Of a stretch of DNA of 64,000 bases, positions 37,001 through 47,308 are shown one piece after another. The position numbers and the translations under genes were made by a program. The notes beneath the pieces are model-generated. The model had not been told where the DNA came from, made no database searches, and saw only the letters and a list, made by a program, of their open reading frames with translations. This DNA comes from Helichrysum umbraculigerum. Taxonomy: Eukaryota; Streptophyta; Magnoliopsida; Asterales; Asteraceae. Where the stretch lies: NCBI GenBank assembly GCA_949592205.1, contig CATIUR010000001.1, positions 72,893,559-72,957,558 on the forward strand, read 5' to 3'. How positions within the stretch are numbered: position 1 is the stretch's first letter; every line of letters begins with the position of its first letter.

Positions 37001-38488
37001 GTTCGAGCCCTCAGTATGACCATTCACAACAATTTAAACATTCAAATTCTCACTGCTCAACTCGAAGCCTTAAAATCCGAGAATGTCAAAGATGAAGCCT
37101 TGCGGGGCATGGATAAACAATTCGAAATCAAACCTAACGGGATTAGGTATTTCTCAAACCGAATCTGGTTGCCTAGATTTGGGAACCTACGAGACTTGGT
37201 GATGGATGAAGCTCACAAGTCCAAATATTCTATCCATCCGGGATCCGATAAGATGTACCACGGTATCAAGGACTTCTACTGGTGGCCGAACATGAAAGCT
37301 GAAATCGTCACCTATGTCAGCAAATGCCTTACTTGCTCCAAAGTCAAAATCGAATATCAAAAACCTTCCGGTTTACTTCAACAACCCAGTCTTCCTGAAT
37401 GGAAATGGGAACAAATTGCCAGGGATTTCATAACCAAACTACCCAAGTCATCGAGCGGTTGCGATACCATTTGGGTGATCGTGGATCGTCTCACAAAATC
37501 TGCTCACTTCCTGGCAATCAAGGAATCCGACAAAATGGAACGCCTCACCAACATTTATCTGAAGGAAATCGTGACCAAACACGGTGTTCCAATCTCAATT
37601 ATCTCCGATAGAGATAGTCGTTTCACTTCACAATTTTGGCAATCACTTCAAAAATCCCTAGGTACTCGACTTGATATGAGTACCGCATATCATCCTCAAA
37701 CCGACGGCCAAAGTGAACGAACCATTCAAACACTGGAAGACATGCTACGGGCCTGCGTAGTAGACTTCGGTGTAAACTGGGAAAAACACCTACCATTGTG
37801 CGAGTTCTCGTACAACAACAGTTATCATACCAGCATCAAAGCTGCACCGTTCGAGGCATTGTACGGTCGTAAGTGCCGGTCACCTATCTGTTGGACCGAA
37901 GTTGGGGATAGCCAACTCACAGGTCCAGAAATCATTCACGAGACGACCGAAAGAATCGTCGACATTCAAAACAAACTCAAAGCCGCACGTGACCGTCAGA
38001 AAAGTTATGCTGACGTGAGACGCAAACCACTCGAGTTCCAAGTTGGGGATCGAGTTCTACTCAAAGTATCGCCTTGGAAAGGCGTAATCCGGTTTGGCAA
38101 ACGAGGGAAGTTGAATCCCAGATACATTGGACCATTCGAGATCCTCGAAAGGATTGGTCCAGTGGCTTATCGATTGCAGCTGCCATCTGAACTCAGCAGC
38201 GTGCATCCCACATTTCATGTTTCAAATCTGAAGAAGTGTCTGTCTGATGAGGCACTTATCATTCCACTCGATGAAATTCGAGTTGACGAGAAACTTCACT
38301 TTGTTGAGGAACCCGCCGAGATCATGGACCGTGAGGTCAAACAACTTAAACAAAGTCGTATTCCCATTGTCAAGGTTAGGTGGAATTCGCGGTGCGGTCC
38401 GGAATTTACCTGGGAACGGGAGGACCAAATGCGACTCAAGTATCCTCAACTCTTCACTGATTCAACGTCAAACACAACTTCAACATAA
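34040..38488 (+). CDS. Gag-Pol polyprotein of the gypsy element, intact
   Basis: 1482 residues without stop or frameshift. Order and approximate residues: Gag core 50-220; an Asn-rich linker; CCHC knuckles CNNCRRYGHLTKDC and CYECGHPGHFRDSC (about 290-335); aspartic protease LFDTGADRSFIS (385); reverse transcriptase from about 570 with active site FIDDILIYS (720); RNase H with VVYCDASHQGLG (866) and TDHKSL; integrase zinc motif HPGSDKMY...CLTCSK (1065-1105) and catalytic D-D-E (ARDF, SDRDSRF, QTDGQSERTIQTLEDM); the GPFEIL/VAYRLQLP C-terminal module; and a chromodomain-like end with FTWEREDQMRLKYP (1450-1472). All catalytic residues expected for these domains are visible. Confidence 0.95.
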   Translation: MPPRRQITLSEAEIAGIIARSVTEALATRTPSGSEDTATNTPPPKPCSYKDFLSCKPLYFKGTEGAIGLIRWIERMESVFSLCDCTENNKVKFAAYTFQEGALTWWKTHANSVGLEVANRLPWAELKKKLTEKYCPEEELHRLEEEFWHLAVQGNDVAEYTTKFQQFALLCPGLVEPESKGIKKYIRGLPENIQGNVASSKPTTTESAIRLAHELMALVVSRETSNTSSSNNNKRKSTEQHHNSNKKNNAIQVYTSNSETTRSYTGDRPYCPKCNYHHFGQCGTPCNNCRRYGHLTKDCRAPKSNNNPSDRNARQPKSCYECGHPGHFRDSCPKLKNKGNNNNNNHRNNNNAKSSAFVINSRDARQDPNVVTGMFLLNNLTASILFDTGADRSFISDEFCPLLDITPVALDVKYTVELANGKLIETNSVIPNCTLNLADEIFSIDLMPVEIGSFDVIVGMDWLSKHRAEIICYDKIVRIPLAVGRTLVIQGETGGTRLNIISCLKTRKFLKKGYPAILAHIMEKKSEEKRLEDVPIVRDFPEVFPEELPGLPPPRQVEFSIDLVPGAAPVARAPYRLAPSELQELSTQLQELLERGFIRPSSSPWGAPVLFVKKKDGSFRMCIDYRELNKLTVKNRYPLPRIDDLFDQLQGSRCYSKIDLRSGYHQLRVRDADIPKTAFRTRYGHYEFQVMPFGLTNAPAVFMDLMNRVCKPYLDKFVIVFIDDILIYSRSKEEHAQHLKTILELLKHEELYAKFSKCEFWIQTVQFLGHVIDSQGIHVDPSKIEAIKDWQSPTTPTEVRQFLGLAGYYRRFIENFSKIAIPLTTLTKKDKKFDWTDKQESAFQLLKQKLCSAPILSLPEGTDDFVVYCDASHQGLGCVLMQRDKVIAYASRQLKIHEKNYTTHDLELGAVVFALKIWRHYLYGTRCTIFTDHKSLQHIFDQKDLNMRQRRWVELLTDYDCELKYHPGKANVVADALSRKERVKPLRVRALSMTIHNNLNIQILTAQLEALKSENVKDEALRGMDKQFEIKPNGIRYFSNRIWLPRFGNLRDLVMDEAHKSKYSIHPGSDKMYHGIKDFYWWPNMKAEIVTYVSKCLTCSKVKIEYQKPSGLLQQPSLPEWKWEQIARDFITKLPKSSSGCDTIWVIVDRLTKSAHFLAIKESDKMERLTNIYLKEIVTKHGVPISIISDRDSRFTSQFWQSLQKSLGTRLDMSTAYHPQTDGQSERTIQTLEDMLRACVVDFGVNWEKHLPLCEFSYNNSYHTSIKAAPFEALYGRKCRSPICWTEVGDSQLTGPEIIHETTERIVDIQNKLKAARDRQKSYADVRRKPLEFQVGDRVLLKVSPWKGVIRFGKRGKLNPRYIGPFEILERIGPVAYRLQLPSELSSVHPTFHVSNLKKCLSDEALIIPLDEIRVDEKLHFVEEPAEIMDREVKQLKQSRIPIVKVRWNSRCGPEFTWEREDQMRLKYPQLFTDSTSNTTST

Positions 38489-38512
38489 ATTTCGGGACGA
38501 AATTCTTCTAAC

Positions 38513-38522
38513 AGGGGAAGAA
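38513..38522 (+). promoter_or_regulatory. Polypurine tract
   Basis: AGGGGAAGAA directly precedes the 3' LTR and would prime plus-strand synthesis. It follows the GGGACGAAATTCTT phrase typical of the 3' side of this clade. Confidence 0.85.
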
Positions 38523-41151
38523 TGTGACAACCGTCAATCTAGGACTATAATTTAGTGCCTAATAAAGTTTTAATACATGTAATTAAATCTGTGTTAGGCT
38601 AATTAATGTATCAATTATTATATATATATTGTTGAATATAGATCTACAATTATGCGGTTTGTTTAAATCGTACGAATCTCAAATCGAATGAATTTCGATA
38701 CAATAAATACGGACGTTGGTGACCAACTTTTATTAAATAACGATTTTATGTCAAAAGTATTATTATTATAATACTTCGTATTCATTCGTACCGTACAATC
38801 AGTAAGTTACACAATTTAAAATGTAAAACGCGCAAACAAATTAACTTACCTTTTTATAATTCAAATATAATGTGATTAGTAAAATATTTAAATAAAATAT
38901 GGCGTAATAATTTGTGTTTTAAAATGTACCAATTAATATTTAAAATAATTATTTAACGTTTAAACGACGGAGCAAACGAACACCGCACGGAACGGAAACG
39001 CGGGACGAAAATGGGGGCTTAACCTCCCCTTTCCCACCATCTCTTTCTCATTTATCTCATTTCTTTCTCTCTCTTTTTCTTCTTTTTCTCTCAACCCAAC
39101 TACCACCACTTTCATTTTCATTTCATCAAAAACGCAAAATAAACATACTAAACGACCTCGGATCTTCAAGCCCCTTTTGAATAAACGACCACCACGCGAC
39201 GATCTACATTCCTACCTTTCCGGAATTTCATTTCGGCGATTTGTAAGTTTCCGACACGACTCCGAAAACTCTCGTTTTTAAGTTTTATAACTTGCTAGTT
39301 GTTTGTATAACCTTGTAATGTCCTAAAATGGGTTGGGTAAAAATATTATGCCGATCGATGGCCGGAAAATGCGTTTTTGAAGCTTAAACTCCGATCAGAC
39401 CCCGTACGTCGCATTTGGCCTGGAGCAAATGCGACGCAGCGACCTACGTCGCACTATATCCCCAACGTCGCATATAGCGACGCAGCTTACTACGTCGCAT
39501 TGACTTGCGAACGTCGCACATAGCGACGCAGACCTTAACGTCGCAAACCGAACCTACGTCGCATTAGCGACGTAGCACCCTACGTCGCTATTGATTTAGC
39601 ACTGTCGACTTTAGCGACGCAACCCTCTTCGTCGCAAAACCCTACGTCGCAGCCTACGTCGCAGGCTACGTCGCACAAACCAGAACCTCAAGAACACAGA
39701 TTTTTTTTTTACTAAGTGTCGAGGCTCGAAATTTTATCACTTGATTTCACTCAAATTCAAGTCCAGATGCGTTTTTCCTTAAAACAATATAGTAGAAATA
39801 AAAATTTTCCAAGCTGACCTGGCAGCTCGACCCCAGCCAGGGGCTCTGCCCCTTGGACCCCGCCAGGGGCTGCCGCCCCTTGGACCCCGCTAACCAGGGG
39901 CGCTGCCCCCGGACCCCCGTACTTAGATTCCGTAAGCACATTTTTACACCAAATGTCAAACTTGTACAACTTCAAAACGCTTACGCGATACAACTTTTCA
40001 ATCATAATTGGAATTTACTTTTCAAGTATAACACTTCTAAATCAATGAGATAACATCAAGACTATTGTTGCAAGTAATCACCAACGGGCCGTACACGTTT
40101 TCAAAACATACTTCAAAGATCAAACAAGTCGTTATAACTTGTATCAAGTCAATCAAACAAGTCGTAGTAACTTGTAACAATACAATCAACCAAATCGGGG
40201 TAATTTGGACATCAAGTTAAACAAACGATTTAAATGGTAGTCTTTCGAGATACCGGTACAATTAATGACAATTCAAGTGTCGTGGACACATTCAGGTTTC
40301 AAGCCTTTGGACATCAATTCACCGCTAATTACTTCAAGTTTACTAAATTAAACACTTCAAGACTCAGGTGAGTTTCATAGCCCCATTTTCACTGCTTTAC
40401 AACTAGGGGTGTGATATTACTACTCGATTTTGTTTTACAAGTAGAACGCAAGTGCCAAACTTCAAATACTACATGAGTTTCAAGCTAATCAATTTAAAGT
40501 CCTCCATAAGCATAGTCTCTAGTATTTTATAGCGTGAATGTTAGTATATGATATCATATGGGATTGACAATCCTCATCCGGGTTAGCACGCACTAACCGG
40601 TCAAACGGATGTATTAGCATTTGGGAAGACGAGTGTGGATTAGACACTCGTAGGAGGCATTTCAAGTTAGGTTTCCTTAATTGGGCCTGACAAATCAAGT
40701 TAAGCTCAGACTATGTGCTCATGGACAGTATAACTTTTATTTTGCTTAATTGCATTTTAAATTCAATATAAATCTTGCGGTTCTGACAACTATACAATTG
40801 ACATACAAACCTGTGAGCTCACCAGCGTTTTCGCTGACTCATTTTAGTATTTATCACAGGTACCCCGCAGTAGGTTGGCTGCACAAGCAGGAACTATTAG
40901 CTCGAGTCAGCATACATACAACTAGAGATTTGATTGCATTATTATATTTTGTAAAAGTAATTATGCTTTGTAATCTCTCAATTTCAGGAATCGAGCTAAT
41001 GTAACTATATTTTGATGTAAACATTTACCTTATCTATACAAGTTTAAAACGACGCATATAGTGGTCGTTCATTATATCTTATGTGCTTTGTATATTGATT
41101 AGTGACACCCAAATCAAGCTTCCGCAAATCATTAAATTTGGGGGTGTCACA
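38523..41151 (+). repeat. 3' LTR of the young gypsy element
   Basis: Nearly identical to the 5' LTR. Differences seen are ATTAGTTCTG versus ATTAAATCTG near the start (two bases), CCGACCG versus CCGATCG, CGTTGTAAC versus CGTTATAAC, and one extra C in CATCCGGG. Confidence 0.95.
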
Positions 41152-41156
41152 TTTTG
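41152..41156. repeat. Target-site duplication TTTTG (right copy)
   Basis: Pairs with 30957-30961. Confidence 0.95.
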
Positions 41157-42053
41157 CTTCCTCTCCGATTCCGGGTATAATTCTATTAACTCAATACTTT
41201 TTCTATATTACTGTTTGATAATCGAAGTTGCAATTCTTATTTGATAAATAACATATGCAGAGAGGTGATGTTAGAGAACAACCGGTTAGAGATGAATTTG
41301 AATCGATCAATCTGTGCTTGGTTTTGGGATGTCAGATTGGAGCCTCATTCCATCAAAAAAAGTATTCCTTATCTGTCATTTGTTTCTTATGTTTACGTTT
41401 TGTATAGTTCAATTTACATAGAGCTCACAAAATGTTCGGCTTGGTAATGGATCATAACGGGTACTATTAATGTGGGTCAATTCGGGTATTTTTCTCTAAA
41501 ACATGACCCAAATTTTATTTTCATTTTATTTGCGTGTCCCATGTAACTTTATATTTAAAAGGGATGATGACATGGAACGATATCAACTGCCTTTCATTAA
41601 TAGTACCTGTATAACCGTATTGATCCAATACCGACCATTATGTGAGTTCCAAATCATGATCCAATTTGTACTTTGATTTTAATTGCATATCCCATGTAAC
41701 TTTATATCTAAAAGACTCATACTTGGAACATATCAACTGGCTTTCAAGTTAATTTATCTATGTAAATTGCAATTCTTGCATATTCAGAACATATCAACTA
41801 ATGCACTTATTCTCTTGGCTTGATAAAATTACCAAACTGACGTTTCCTTAGTATTATATTTTATGGATTTTACTACATGTCATCATATTCTGTGAGTCCA
41901 GTCTCTGCCTGAATCTTGGCCCATTAGTGCTAACATAAGCATTTATTTATTCATCTTTTTAGTTTACATTTTTGGGTTATGATAATTTTTGTTGTCATTA
42001 TATGCATTACCGTGTTTTATTAACTATTAGAAAGAAAAAAAAAATGAACTGGA
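41157..42053. other. Intergenic continuation of the region left of the gypsy insertion
   Basis: AT-rich DNA that was contiguous with 30956 before the retrotransposon inserted. No gene or named element recognised. Confidence 0.35.
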
Positions 42054-42237
42054 TTATGGTCACAGGTTAACCCATTACCCAATCAGACATGTAATCTTGA
42101 ATAATTATCCGGCTCTACATGACCCACCCATTTTGACACCTACTTAGCTGCTTCATATGTTTATAAAAGTCTCAATTAAGTTCCTTTTGCAAGAATCGCA
42201 TTTAGCCGGCTCATGTGACCCGCCTATTGTCAGTCAC

Positions 42238-42484
42238 TACACCGATAGTCCTTGTGGCTTGTAGAAAATTTCACCGACAGTCCTTTAACTTTTAAAATTA
42301 CACCGATAGTCCTTTAACTTTTAAAACTACATGGTCCTTTAACTTTTAAAATTACACCGATAGTCCTTACTAAGGACTATAGGTGTGCATTGTATCAAAG
42401 TATAAGGATGATCGGTGTAATTTTAAAAGTTAAAGGACTATCGGTGAAATTTTCTACAAACCACAAGGACTATCGGTGTAATTT
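42238..42484. mobile_element. Foldback MITE with about 100-bp inverted arms
   Basis: The left arm ACACCGATAGTCCTTGTGG...CCTTTAACTTTTAAAATTAC pairs with the right arm GTAATTTTAAAAGTTAAAGG...CCACAAGGACTATCGGTGT. Its insertion is proven by copy B of the surrounding duplication, which lacks it. The superfamily is unclear because the target duplication is ambiguous. Confidence 0.8.
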
Positions 42485-43238
42485 ACTCCTTTTATATTGC
42501 TTTGAATACTTGAAGAACCTCTTGATTAGTTTGTATCAATTAGAAACACACTTTTGCAAATGTTCACATTTGACCCATTTTTTATTATAGATTCTTTTGG
42601 AATTGCTAAATATAAAACATAATTTAAATCAACTACTTCATAGATAATGGGTTAAAATTGTCACTCAAACATTTGCATCATGTAATCTTTTTAATTGTTG
42701 GTTGCAATATTCATTTGTATAGTCCATTATGTACCAATCAGAATGTAGCATCTCTCTTTTGTTTAGATTAGAGTTTTACTTTTGAAAAAAATAGCCTATC
42801 AGCCAACTATTCCGTATGACAAGTAAAGCTAGACACAAATAGAGATGGTGAAAAACTGTTGTCAATGACTCAATGTCTTATTGATCACAAGTTGGAAACT
42901 GGAATTGTTTGACCTAACAGTAAAAGTGTATTATATGTGCAAGTAACTCCATAGTGAAGCAATTAACACATTGAAAAGTGGTTGACCATGATCTAAATTA
43001 AGTAGCCAGATTTTAAAATTGCAGTTTTGGATAATGGTCACAGCTTATTAACCCATTACCCAATCAGACATGTAATCTTGACCAATCATCCGGCTCTACA
43101 TGACCCACCCATTTTGACACCTACTTAGCTGCTTCATATGTTTAAGAGTCTCGAGTTCCTTTTGCAAGAATCACATTTTGCTGGCTCATGTGACCCGCCT
43201 ATTGTCAGTCACCTTTATTTTGCTTTAACCACTTGAAG

Positions 43239-43243
43239 AACCT
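43239..43243. repeat. Target-site duplication AACCT (left copy)
   Basis: AACCT precedes the left LTR and recurs at 54012-54016 after the right LTR. The uninterrupted site is visible in the paralogous copy near 42516 (GAAGAACCTCTTGATTAG). Confidence 0.95.
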
Positions 43244-45714
43244 TGTTGCGCTCGTCTTTTTAAGGACGGTCAACGGATGTTTAAAAATTTATAATTGTTG
43301 GGGTCTAAGTGTGACTTACTAGTACTGAACCAAAGGGTTAGTAGGCGGTAAGTTGGACCTAGAGTCGTTCTTAAAGAGAAACTGAATTGAAACGGAGGTG
43401 ATCCAATCAATCTTTCTTTTCTAGTAAATGTTTTAAAATAGTGCGTTGGGGGTTTTGGTTCAGTTAATTAAGTAAACTAAATAAAGCGAATAAAATATAA
43501 TAAAATGTCAGATATTGCAAAGTAGTATTTGTTGTGAGTTCGTTAGTTAATAATCATGGGATGATGACTCTTACGGGAAAACGATTAGCTAAATTGGGTT
43601 TCTTATAAGATTCATTAACTTATGGTATAACCAATAGATTCCTTATTAGTCGGTTATCAACTAATATGTCACGAGGAACTAAGGTATCATGATTCTGACC
43701 AGACAGACAATGCTCAACTCTCCACACTCTCCTGTGAGGGAGTCAGTGGCCCATATTATTGAACGTATTCGCTCGTGGGCGAAGGAATAGAGTAGCAAGT
43801 CCATAACATGTCTAGCCTTTCTTAATACCACAATGATTATGAATCCATTAAACAACTAACTTAGAACTTGTGTCTGGACTTATTCAATCAATTTCTATCC
43901 ATGAAACTTAAGCGTGATAAACGAGGGAAAGCATTTAGGTTTCTTGCATACCGTACTTTAGGTTTCATGGTTTTTAGGAAAAAGTATCGGTGTAAGTTGG
44001 ATTTCAAACTTGCCTTTCTCAATACAATTAACAAATCCCTAGGTTTTCGTAAATGGTCATTTAGCCTGTAGCCTACCTAATCTAATCTAATCTAAACTAA
44101 AACAACTTAATTAAAATGCTGACGGCTTTTTACAGAAAGTCAACCCCAGACCATGTCGGAAAATGCTATGGTAGCTCACATCGTATTTAATCATTTACCG
44201 ATGTTTCCGTTGTGAGTTCAATTGCTTCACGATGTTTACATGATAAGTACATTGTGATCGAAAGTGTACAATACTCATGGCAAGTCCACGTAATCACATT
44301 GCATTTTATAATGTTTGCATGACGTTACAATTAAAAACATAGTTTTTACACAGATAACTATTGACCGAGTATTGAGGTTCGCGACTCCTCTTTACAGGGT
44401 TACAATCACGTTTGTTAATCGAAAGGAGAATATAAGTTTTAGGTTTAGTATCACAAGATAAGTCCGTTCACAAAGTTTCCAATTTTAAAACGTCGATCCA
44501 TAATACAACTACCTTCGGTCGTTACCGGCTTCCATATATTTGTACTATGCTCAAAAGCATTTCCAATACTATACCGAGTAATCAGTCGAATCGGGGCCAT
44601 CGTATTATTTCACGACGTATTTAAATTCATCCCACAATTATATATACTAACTACATCACAACAAATACAATAGTAATCTACTCGCCAATTATGGCATAAA
44701 CGATCTCTAACATAATTACAGCAAACATATTTAATTAAGATAGATAAGGATAGAAATAACTGAGATTAATATGCGAGAAGGAATAGACTTGAATTAATGA
44801 GCGTAACTCCAAGCGTACACCAAAGATTACAAAACGTTCCTAGCTTTCTTTCTACTCTAAACAAAATGATAAACTAATCTAATGCTAAATTTAAAGTAAG
44901 AAAGTAATATAACTAGTGCATATGGGACATTTTGAAATGGAGCCTTAAGCCTCCTATTTATAGGTGAGCTTTGGCTCACATTAGCATCAAGAGGTGCATG
45001 TTAGTAAAAGGTAGCCAAAAGGGTGCACCAGGTACCGTACAACACGAAAAGTAGGCGCACCGGGTACTGTACAACACGAAAAGTAGGCGCACCAGGTACC
45101 AAAAGTTGCCAAAAACGGAAACTGAGGTGGGGAAAGGGTGGCCAGAGGCGGCCCTGGGGTGGCCGCCGGCGGTGGTGTGGTGGCCGGCGGCGGCTGGCCC
45201 ACCCCCGCCCCGTTTCGCCGTCTTTTGCTTCGTTTCTCGATTCGTGCGTGTTTTCTTCGTTAAGTGTCCGTTTGCATCGATTCTTTTTTTGTTGGATTCG
45301 TAATTCAAAAAAGAAGATTTTGACATAGGATAGGCCCTGAGATGAGGTCCCTAGCTCCAGATATTGCGTATAAATCATTTGGATCTTCCGGCGGGCGTAG
45401 AATCTTCATTCTTTATCCGTTTTAGTTGATTCTTCTTCTGTTGGATTCGTATTTTGAAAACGAACATCTTGGACAGAATGGATGTTGGTGGAGGGCATTT
45501 TAGTCTTGAAATCTCGTTTTGATGCCTTGAATCTTCAAACGTGTGTGGAATCTTCGTTTTTCATCCGTTTTGCTTGATTTTTATCGTGCAACCTTGGTTT
45601 GACCATCTTGGCATAATGTTACTGATTTGTGCCATATTTGAGTGAAAATGCCAAGGATCGTTCTAGAATGAGAGAGATATCGGTAGTAAAAACATGACTT
45701 TTTACGCGATATTA
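43244..45714 (-). repeat. 3' LTR of the Athila-like element
   Basis: On the minus strand it begins TAATATCGCG (the right LTR has the canonical TGATATCGCG) and ends GCGCAACA. It carries a 32-base tandem duplication near 45032-45095 and a longer GC-rich GGCGGCGG patch than the right LTR. Open frames in it are GC-patch artefacts. Confidence 0.92.
44954..44963 (-). promoter_or_regulatory. LTR TATA box
   Basis: CTATAAATAG on the minus strand, conserved at 53305-53314 in the other LTR and at 63860-63869 in the related LTR at the window end. It is the likely core promoter that starts the element's transcript. Confidence 0.65.
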
Positions 45715-47308
45715 AGTATCCCACACTTAGAACTTTGCTTGTCCTCAAGCAAACTCATTTTCAACATGGTTAAAGATAAGCAGATAATGAAATATTTTAA
45801 GACGGAATTCTTTACTACATGGGGTTTTTGGAAAAATAAAGATATTTGATTTTTTTTGAAAGCAAGGTTGTAATCTTTAGGAGCATGCTTTTGATCTTTG
45901 ATCTTTGATACCTGACTAGGCGATCCTCTCAAGGTGGTCACTCCAATCACTCAAAGTGTTTAAGGTTTCCTATTCTAGCATTTATCAATCACTCAGAACG
46001 CCAGTCATGCATCGTTTATCGTCATAGGCTTGATTGAGAATCAAATCGTTACCTTTTTTTTTTTTTTGGGTGAGCGTGAAGTCGATCTAGCCACAATCAT
46101 TCTAGGGGAGTGATGTAGGGTTATGGTGATGTGAGAGGGGATTTTGTTGGGTTTTTCATAGGTTTTCTTTTTGGTGAAGCGGAAAGCTGAAATTTTTGAA
46201 TTTTCGGGAGGATTGACGCCTTTTTCTTTAGGGAGGAGTCTTCTTCTCCATTTGACTTTCTTTTCTTCGAGTTTTCTTGGGTAATTTGACTTCGTATCCT
46301 TGTAGCTTTTCTTCTTTCATCTTTGAAACTCTTTATGAAGTTCGAGGGATGCTTTTTGAGTAGGTACAGGATGACGTGTTTATTTTGGGGTGTATAGAAG
46401 GGTTCAAGAATGATGTGATTCAATCTCCTTTTTACTCACTAGTTTGGCTTCGAAATGCATTACAGGAGCAAGTTATGATTCTAAAAGCATACATCGGCAC
46501 ACTCAAGAATCGAAAAAGTGAAGCATTAAAAGTGAATGCTTTTCATATGGCTCAAGATACCTCACGAATCGAAAGTTGATTTGTTGAGTGCTTAGTCATG
46601 CGATGCTCTTTATGGGATTTTTAAACCTGTTTTTCAAAAGAATTTGTATTTTATTTTTTCTTCTTCCCCAAAGTAAATCATTCCTTAAAATTTTTCATTT
46701 TCAACTTAATTTTGAAAAATTTTGTTTACTTTTATGGGAAAGCAAGGTCTTATAAAGAGCAATGATTTTAGGATCAAGCATATACCAATGTACATTTAAC
46801 AGTAGTGTAACTACTGCTATCCCACACTTAAAGGAACATCGTCCTCGATGTTATACTAAGCTCTGAATGGGGTAAAATCCCACACTTAGGGTTTTAAACA
46901 TCTAAGATTCATTCTTTCAGTGTGTGTGTTGGATTTGAATCCCACACTTAGTGATAAGCATAATGGATATGGCATATTTAAAACGAATGAAAGAGATGGC
47001 ATAGAAGTACTCCCCGGTAGTTGCAGTATTCCTTTGGTTGCATCTGCCGATCTTTGTCTTCTTTGGCGCATTCTTGATCAAGTGTTTTTGTGATTGGTCT
47101 CGTGAGTGTGAACACGTCTGATATACTATTCTTTGGTTGTTGATGCTTCCTTGCAGGCTGGAGCATTCTTTGTATGATCCGAGTGTGAAAGATAGTCGGA
47201 GATTTCATCACTTCTTGGAAAGTAAAATTGCAGAAATGTAAAAACAAACATGGGTTGCCTCCCGAGAAGCGCTCTTTTAAAGTCGAGAGCTCGACTTAGT
47301 CCTTTTCT
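45715..47308 (-). other. 3' non-coding part of the Athila-like element
   Basis: About 1.6 kb between the end of the coding frame and the 3' LTR. It contains several AAGTGTGGGA purine blocks on the minus strand (near 45720, 46820, 46880 and 46940) and the phrase GGGTTGCCTCCCGAGAAGCGC (complement of a widely conserved plant LTR-element motif) at 47250. Short frames here lack recognisable features; one of 100 codons (46121-46423) is Lys/Ser-rich and is probably spurious. Confidence 0.5.

Larger units (their letters stand above)
30962..41151 (+). mobile_element. Complete Ty3/gypsy chromovirus-type retrotransposon (10.19 kb)
   Basis: Long LTRs of 2628 and 2629 bp, a tRNA-iMet primer site, one 1482-residue Gag-Pol frame, a polypurine tract and TTTTG target duplications are all present and in order. 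The LTRs begin TGTGACA and end TGTCACA. By eye they differ at only about four bases and one indel, so insertion is very recent. Domain order PR-RT-RNaseH-IN and a chromodomain-like tail place it with Tekay/Del-type chromoviruses, a placement made from motifs, not from a tree. Confidence 0.95.

Noticed and set aside
44976..45378. GC-rich open frames (Pro/Ala/His-rich) near 45 kb, repeated at 53425
   Set aside because: They lie in the GGCGGCGG patch of an LTR, occur in three phases and differ by indels between the two LTRs.
46121..46423. 100-codon basic frame in the 3' non-coding part of the Athila-like element as an env-like gene
   Set aside because: No signal peptide, membrane segment or protein-like motif; composition follows the purine-rich DNA.
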